Positions 59,560 through 64,000 of a stretch of 64,000 nucleotides of DNA are shown piece after piece. Under the pieces are notes generated by a model. It had not been told where the DNA came from. It did no database searches and saw only the letters and a list, made by a program, of their open reading frames with translations. A program made the position numbers and the translations under genes. Numbering within the stretch: the first letter of the stretch is position 1; each line of letters starts with the position of its first letter. Source of the DNA: Chloroflexota bacterium (GTDB lineage: Bacteria; Chloroflexota; Dehalococcoidia; JABGRK01); NCBI GenBank assembly GCA_018648325.1, contig JABGRK010000017.1:1-64000 (forward strand), given 5' to 3'.

Positions 59560-62500
59560 GTGACATTGTCTATAGGTCCAAATGATATATTTGCCAACTA
59601 TTCCGATTGGCATTCCCTACTGTTTAGGCAATCTATTTGCGCCATGTTTGTTTATCGCAGGACTCCTGATGGTGATCCCGGCGTGTTGCTGGACGTTAAT
59701 GAAACTGCATGCACAATGCTGGGATATACCAGGGAAGAACTCTTAAAGTTAACGATGCTGGATATTTCTGCTCCCGAACGTTACGCTAATTATGCGGCGT
59801 ATAAAGCAAAGCTCGATAGCAAAAAACATATTGTTACCGAAACCGTGAAGCTGACCAAGGATGGCAGAAGAATCCCCTCAGAGTTGAGTTCTCATCTTTT
59901 TGAGATAGATGGTAATCCTTTCGTCCTGTCAATTATCAGGGATATAACCGCGCGCAAGAAAGCGGATGTGGTGCTCAAGGAGAGCGAGTGGTGGCACCGT
60001 ATGATAGTTGACAGTGCTAATGATGCCGTATTCGTGTATCGCAGAACCCCTAATGGTAGCTGGAGTAATTTCATCGAGGTTAATCAGGCCGCCTGTGATA
60101 TTTTGGGATACACCAGAGAAGAACTGTTCGGAATGGGCCCTCAGGATATTGTGCATGCGGATGATATTGGCAGGATTGCGTATGTACGGGAGAAACTGCA
60201 AAAAGAGAAACGGGTTGTTTTTGAGACGTTTGATGTCGCAAAAGATGGCAGTAAAGTGCCCATGGAGGTCAGTGCTCATCTGTTTGAAATAGGTAAGCAA
60301 AACATCGTAGTGGGTGTTGCCCGTAATATAGCCGAGCGTAGGAAGGTGGAGGACGAACTAAGGGAGAATGAGGAGCAGTATCGCATGCTGTTTAACAGCA
60401 GTAACGATGCTGTGCTGGTTCACTTTATGGAGTCTGACGGCACCTATGGTAATTATATAGAAGTAAACGATGTAGCATGTAATATGTTTGGTTATAGCAG
60501 AGAGCAACTTCTGCGTATGGCGCCCAAAGATCTTGTTGCTCCTGAAAAAAGAGCAAATCTTGCTGCCAAACAGGCAGGTATTATCCTTGGCGATACTCAA
60601 CGTGTGATAGAGAGTCTTTTGCTGTGTGCTGATGGCACAAAGCTGGCTGTTGAGGTCAGTTCTCATACTTTTTCATACAAGCAAAGATATTTGGTAATAG
60701 CAGTGGCTCGTGATATCACAAAACGCAGGCGTGCCCAGAAAGAAATACTGAAGTTAAGTCATGCCGTTGGGCAATCCTTCGACGGGATAGCCATAAATGA
60801 CAAAACCCGTAAAATAATATATGCAAATGAAACTTATGCCTCAATGCATGGATATACCCAGAAAGAACTGAGAAAATTTGGATTTAAAAATTTGCTATGG
60901 AATGATGGCGAGGACAAATGGAAACTCATTCGTGCTTTGGTGGTCAAAGAGGATTCGTGGTCGGGGGAGGTAAATCATGTTAGAAAAGATGGTACTGTTT
61001 TTCCCGTATATATTTCGGCTACAAGGCTGAAGGACGATAACGGTGATCAGGTAGGGGTGCTATCGATATGCCGTGACATAACCGAGCGTAAAAAGACCGA
61101 GGATGAACTGGTTAGTTCTCAGCAGCGTTATTACACTTTACTCAACAGCGCTTATGATGGGGTATCACTTCATGAGATGAATGACAGGGGTAGACCGGGC
61201 ATGTATGTTGAGGTTAACGATGCTTTTTGCCAGAGGATTGGCTATACGCGCAAGGAGTTGCTTAATCTCACTCCCTGGGATGTCGTTGTCAGAAGAGGCG
61301 CAAGTCGTATTAAGCAGTTAAGAGACGAACTTCTTGCCAAAAAGGGAATTGTATTTGATGTTACAGAACTGGCAAAAGACGGCACAACCAGACCTGTAGA
61401 GGTAACAGCCAGACTTTTAGAGCTTAAGGGTAAAAATTATGTGCTCTCCATATCCAGAGACGTAACCGAACGCAAACGTATTGAGGGGGAACTGCGGGAG
61501 AATGAGGAGCGCTATCGTATGCTGTTTAACAGCAGCAATGATGCTGTGATGGTTCACCACATGGATGCGCAGGGTAATTATGGTAACTATATAGAGGCGA
61601 ATGATGAGGCCTGCCGCATGTTTGGTTATACCAGAAAGCAACTTTTAAATCTGAGGCCAAGAGATCTGGTAGCGCCTGAGAGAGTCAATACACTGGATGC
61701 GAAGCATACGCGTGTGCTAGCCAAGGATAAACATACTGTTTTTGAGACTGCATTACAGGCCAGGGATGGTGTAACTATTCCTGTTGAGGTTAGTTCTCAC
61801 GGGTTTGATTATAAGGGCAGGCATCTGGTTATAGCGGTTATTCGTGATATAACCGAGCGTAAGCGTACAGAAAGTCAACTGGCTGAGGCGCAGGAGAAAC
61901 TGACGCGCAATGAAAAGCTGGCAGCTTTGGGACAGCTTGCTTCAGGAATTGCGCATGATATGGGGACGCCGCTTACTGTTATTGCCAACGTGGTTGATTA
62001 CTTGAGAGAAACGCTGGTCGACCTTGATGATATCACCATGACTCAGCTGGACAGACTGGAAAGACAGGCCAACATTGCCAATAATATAGCCAGTGATCTG
62101 CTTGATTTTTCCAAGGTCAGGGAACCGGAGTTCAGTGAGATGCAGATTCGCAATGCGGTCAAGGAAGCGCTTTATCCTCTGGCCATCCCGGAGTCGATTG
62201 TTCTGGAGTTGGAAATTGATCAGGTTTTGCCCAAGGTCCTGATCGATTCTGATCAAATGGCGCGGGTATTTTCCAATATCGTCAAAAACGCATACCTATC
62301 GATGCCCAATGGAGGAAAGCTACAAATCCGCACCCGCCACGATGATAAGTATGTGCTTACCGAGATAGTCGATACTGGCGTAGGTATCCCCATCTATGAT
62401 ATGCGCAAGATATTTGAGCCTCTGTTTACCACGCGTTCAAAGCAGGGAAGCACCGGAATAGGTCTTGCCATTTGCAAATCCATAGTTGAGGCTCACAGTG

Positions 62501-62571
62501 GTGTTATAGAAGTGGATAGCCAGGAAGGTGTTGGTACCACATTTATCATCAAGCTCCCCATCCCCGCTTGA
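59560..62571 (+). CDS. cytoplasmic multi-PAS sensor histidine kinase, 1003 aa
   Basis: Third intact member. GTG start; a TTG two codons later is also possible. Six PAS domains start near 20, 145, 270, 395, 525 and 650. PAS3 and PAS6 are internal duplicates (RENEEQYRMLFNSSNDAVLVH and RENEERYRMLFNSSNDAVMVH). HisKA has NEKLAALGQLASGIAHDMGTPLTVIANV (about 790), with MGT where most have LRN. HATPase (about 885-1000) has NIVKNAYLSMP, DTGVGI and GSTGIGLAICKSI. No TM segments. Confidence 0.92.
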   Translation: MTLSIGPNDIFANYSDWHSLLFRQSICAMFVYRRTPDGDPGVLLDVNETACTMLGYTREELLKLTMLDISAPERYANYAAYKAKLDSKKHIVTETVKLTKDGRRIPSELSSHLFEIDGNPFVLSIIRDITARKKADVVLKESEWWHRMIVDSANDAVFVYRRTPNGSWSNFIEVNQAACDILGYTREELFGMGPQDIVHADDIGRIAYVREKLQKEKRVVFETFDVAKDGSKVPMEVSAHLFEIGKQNIVVGVARNIAERRKVEDELRENEEQYRMLFNSSNDAVLVHFMESDGTYGNYIEVNDVACNMFGYSREQLLRMAPKDLVAPEKRANLAAKQAGIILGDTQRVIESLLLCADGTKLAVEVSSHTFSYKQRYLVIAVARDITKRRRAQKEILKLSHAVGQSFDGIAINDKTRKIIYANETYASMHGYTQKELRKFGFKNLLWNDGEDKWKLIRALVVKEDSWSGEVNHVRKDGTVFPVYISATRLKDDNGDQVGVLSICRDITERKKTEDELVSSQQRYYTLLNSAYDGVSLHEMNDRGRPGMYVEVNDAFCQRIGYTRKELLNLTPWDVVVRRGASRIKQLRDELLAKKGIVFDVTELAKDGTTRPVEVTARLLELKGKNYVLSISRDVTERKRIEGELRENEERYRMLFNSSNDAVMVHHMDAQGNYGNYIEANDEACRMFGYTRKQLLNLRPRDLVAPERVNTLDAKHTRVLAKDKHTVFETALQARDGVTIPVEVSSHGFDYKGRHLVIAVIRDITERKRTESQLAEAQEKLTRNEKLAALGQLASGIAHDMGTPLTVIANVVDYLRETLVDLDDITMTQLDRLERQANIANNIASDLLDFSKVREPEFSEMQIRNAVKEALYPLAIPESIVLELEIDQVLPKVLIDSDQMARVFSNIVKNAYLSMPNGGKLQIRTRHDDKYVLTEIVDTGVGIPIYDMRKIFEPLFTTRSKQGSTGIGLAICKSIVEAHSGVIEVDSQEGVGTTFIIKLPIPA

Positions 62572-62614
62572 TATATTCCAAGTCCCAGTGATGTTCAAAG
62601 GAGAGATTAGTCAA

Positions 62615-63154
62615 TTGTTTGACATAGAAAACGCAGTACTGGTAATAGTCGATGTGCAGGAAAAGCTGACAAACGTTATGCATGAAAGCCAGAACATTCG
62701 TCGGGAACTGAGCAAACTCATTAAAGGCATCAGCGTTCTTGAAGTACCCGTTGTCCTTACCGAACAAAACCCGAAGGGATTGGGCCCTACTATTGCAGAA
62801 ATCAAAACTCTTTTGCCCAACCTTGAGCCCATATACAAAATGGCTTTTAGTTGCCTGGGAGAAGAGATATTTCCCAAACGTCTAGAGGCTTTGGGCCGCA
62901 AACAGGTAATTCTTACCGGCATTGAGACGCATGTATGTGTATACCAAACTGCTATGGACCTGGTTGATGCCGGCTATAACGTACAAGTGGTTGCTGATTG
63001 CGTTTCCTCCAGAACACCGGTTAATAAACAGCTTGCTCTAGATAAAATGAAAAAGGCCGGTATAGATATTACCAGCACCGAGATCATTTTGTTTGAACTG
63101 CTAAAAACCGCTGACAGCCCCAAGTTCAAGCAAATCGCCGGTATAATCAAATAA
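62615..63154 (+). CDS. isochorismatase-family cysteine hydrolase
   Basis: A 179-aa alpha/beta hydrolase. The catalytic triad is visible: Asp in VIVDVQEKL, Lys in PIYKMAFSC and Cys in TGIETHVCVYQTAMDL. Relatives hydrolyse nicotinamide, N-carbamoyl compounds or isochorismate; the substrate cannot be chosen here. The track start at 62528 lies inside the kinase gene and adds atypical residues. The TTG at 62615 (M-FDIENAVLVIVDVQ), with AAAGGAGAG about 10 bases upstream, is preferred. Confidence 0.88.
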   Translation: MFDIENAVLVIVDVQEKLTNVMHESQNIRRELSKLIKGISVLEVPVVLTEQNPKGLGPTIAEIKTLLPNLEPIYKMAFSCLGEEIFPKRLEALGRKQVILTGIETHVCVYQTAMDLVDAGYNVQVVADCVSSRTPVNKQLALDKMKKAGIDITSTEIILFELLKTADSPKFKQIAGIIK

Positions 63155-63169
63155 CGAATTAACAAAGAA

Positions 63170-63205
63170 AAAAGCGCTGTGTTGCATATGTCATACAGCG
63201 CTTTT
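63170..63205. terminator. bidirectional terminator
   Basis: AAAAGCGCTGT (63170-63180) pairs perfectly with ACAGCGCTTTT (63195-63205). It lies between two convergent genes and has A/T runs on both sides. Confidence 0.8.
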
Positions 63206-63223
63206 CCTTTTGTAAAAACTTTG

Positions 63224-64000
63224 TTAGATTAAATAAGGTCTGGCTTTATAAACCTTGCATAGGGCAGTCCTGAGGGGCCAGCCGCCATGTACTTCGCCGC
63301 AGATCTCCGGGTCGTCGTCGGTAAGCACGTTGGCGTTTGATTCCCATACGCCGTGCAGCCAGGGGTCTTCGCCGGGCAGTTCCGGGAACCACCAGCCATG
63401 CTCAACGTGGCACACCCTTGGATCAATCCCCTTGAAGTGCTGGCACTGTTGCCTTATTCTTCCTCGCGGTGTCTCGATCCAGGCCCAATCACCGTCGTTT
63501 ATACCCATCTTTTTGGCTGTATCCGGATGCAGTTGCATCGTCGGATGCGGACGCTTCTGGCGCACCGAATCTACCTGCCTCCACTCTGAGTGGAACATGG
63601 GGCGGAACCTGCCGCCTGTTATCAGTATCAACGGATAGTCTTTGGCCAGTTCCGGCTGCGATACGGGTGTTTCGTGAGGCTCATCAAACTTAGGCAGCGG
63701 GTCATATCCCAGTTTATCAAGTACGGTGGAATATACTTCGGCCTTGCCGGTGGTGGTGCCAAATCCACCCTTTTCCTTGTATGTTTCGAATTTGCGCTCA
63801 CCCTTCATATAGCCGTTTTGATTCATTAGTTGTTTAAAGGTCATGCCAATGGGTTCAAGCTGCCAGTCGTACATCTCCTCCAGCGTTTCTTGCGGCCAGT
63901 CCTGACCCATGCGGATACCCAGTTCGCGGAATATGTCGTAGTCGATCTTGTGGTCGTACTCGCCCTCGATCTTTTCCGGTACGGCCTGATCTCCCGCATA
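63224..64000 (-). CDS. molybdopterin oxidoreductase, C-terminal part (runs off window)
   Basis: The track starts at an internal ATG (63910), but the frame stays open to the window edge; the added residues (DQAVPEKIEGEYDHKIDYDIFRELGIRM) align with EHEYYTEYDFYRGLGMRLGQD of the paralogue at 3680. What is visible is the end of domain III and the molydop-binding domain, with LILITGGRFRPMFHSEWRQVDSVR and the shared ending HGVWESNANVLTDDDPEICGEVHGGWPLRTALCKVYKARPY. The Fe-S motif and metal ligand lie outside the window. The two genes are diverged duplicates. Confidence 0.9.
   Translation of the reverse strand, partial: YAGDQAVPEKIEGEYDHKIDYDIFRELGIRMGQDWPQETLEEMYDWQLEPIGMTFKQLMNQNGYMKGERKFETYKEKGGFGTTTGKAEVYSTVLDKLGYDPLPKFDEPHETPVSQPELAKDYPLILITGGRFRPMFHSEWRQVDSVRQKRPHPTMQLHPDTAKKMGINDGDWAWIETPRGRIRQQCQHFKGIDPRVCHVEHGWWFPELPGEDPWLHGVWESNANVLTDDDPEICGEVHGGWPLRTALCKVYKARPYLI

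Overview
The window looks like a piece of a strictly anaerobic Chloroflexota genome, most likely class Dehalococcoidia. This is an inference from gene content, not from a database match. The supporting genes are a corrinoid/Fe-S reductive dehalogenase without a usable Tat signal, two cytoplasmic-looking molybdopterin oxidoreductases, a NuoG/GltD-type flavoprotein, cobalamin adenosyltransferase, moaA/moaC, an archaeal-type fructose-bisphosphate aldolase/phosphatase, a DUF5679 zinc ribbon and a 23S-5S rRNA end. TTG and GTG starts are common, and sigma70-like TTGACA-17-TATNNT promoters are easy to see.

Layout. 1-530: end of a 23S-5S rRNA operon with terminator. 0.6-6.4 kb: redox genes (ferredoxin-like protein, NuoG/GltD-like flavoprotein, convergent molybdopterin oxidoreductase) with a broken merR gene between them, then four minus-strand tRNA genes (Val, Leu, Arg, Val). 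6.4-10.2 kb: a compact three-gene minus-strand operon with its own promoter. It encodes a 71-aa precursor peptide ending in Trp, a ComQ-like isoprenyl synthase, and a ten-TM ComP-like receptor whose output is GAF+HD-GYP instead of a histidine kinase. 10.3-14.7 kb: two-component genes (receiver proteins, OmpR-type regulator, hybrid kinase) and a small membrane protein that seems to need a frameshift. 14.7-20.2 kb: DUF5679, DrrAB-like ABC exporter with an AbrB-like gene, DUF89, macro domain, moaC, moaA. 20.2-32.6 kb: housekeeping (rdgB, FBP aldolase/phosphatase, cobA, ileS, galU, pyrE, pyrF, flavoredoxin) plus membrane and surface proteins. 32.8-42.2 kb: an amino-acid/peptide block (ornithine-cyclodeaminase-like enzyme, Lrp/AsnC regulator, class III aminotransferase, complete Dpp/Opp ABC importer). 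42.2-49.9 kb: heterodimeric ABC exporter, small beta-carbonic-anhydrase-like protein, tRNA-Leu, orphan reductive dehalogenase, class II aldolase, dUTPase. 50.2-62.6 kb: four tandem paralogous multi-PAS histidine kinases, the first decayed. 62.6-64 kb: isochorismatase-like hydrolase and the C-terminal part of a second molybdopterin oxidoreductase that runs off the window.

How it fits together. Redox enzymes (dehalogenase, molybdopterin enzymes, ferredoxin-like proteins) sit alongside some of the cofactor genes they need (cobA, moaA, moaC). About a third of the window is signal transduction. The observation most worth following is the 8.9-10.1 kb operon. Its order (precursor, prenyl synthase, polytopic receptor) matches the Bacillus comX-comQ-comP arrangement, but the receptor ends in a probable cyclic-di-GMP phosphodiesterase. 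This would be a prenyl-peptide signalling system with second-messenger output in an anaerobic Chloroflexota lineage.
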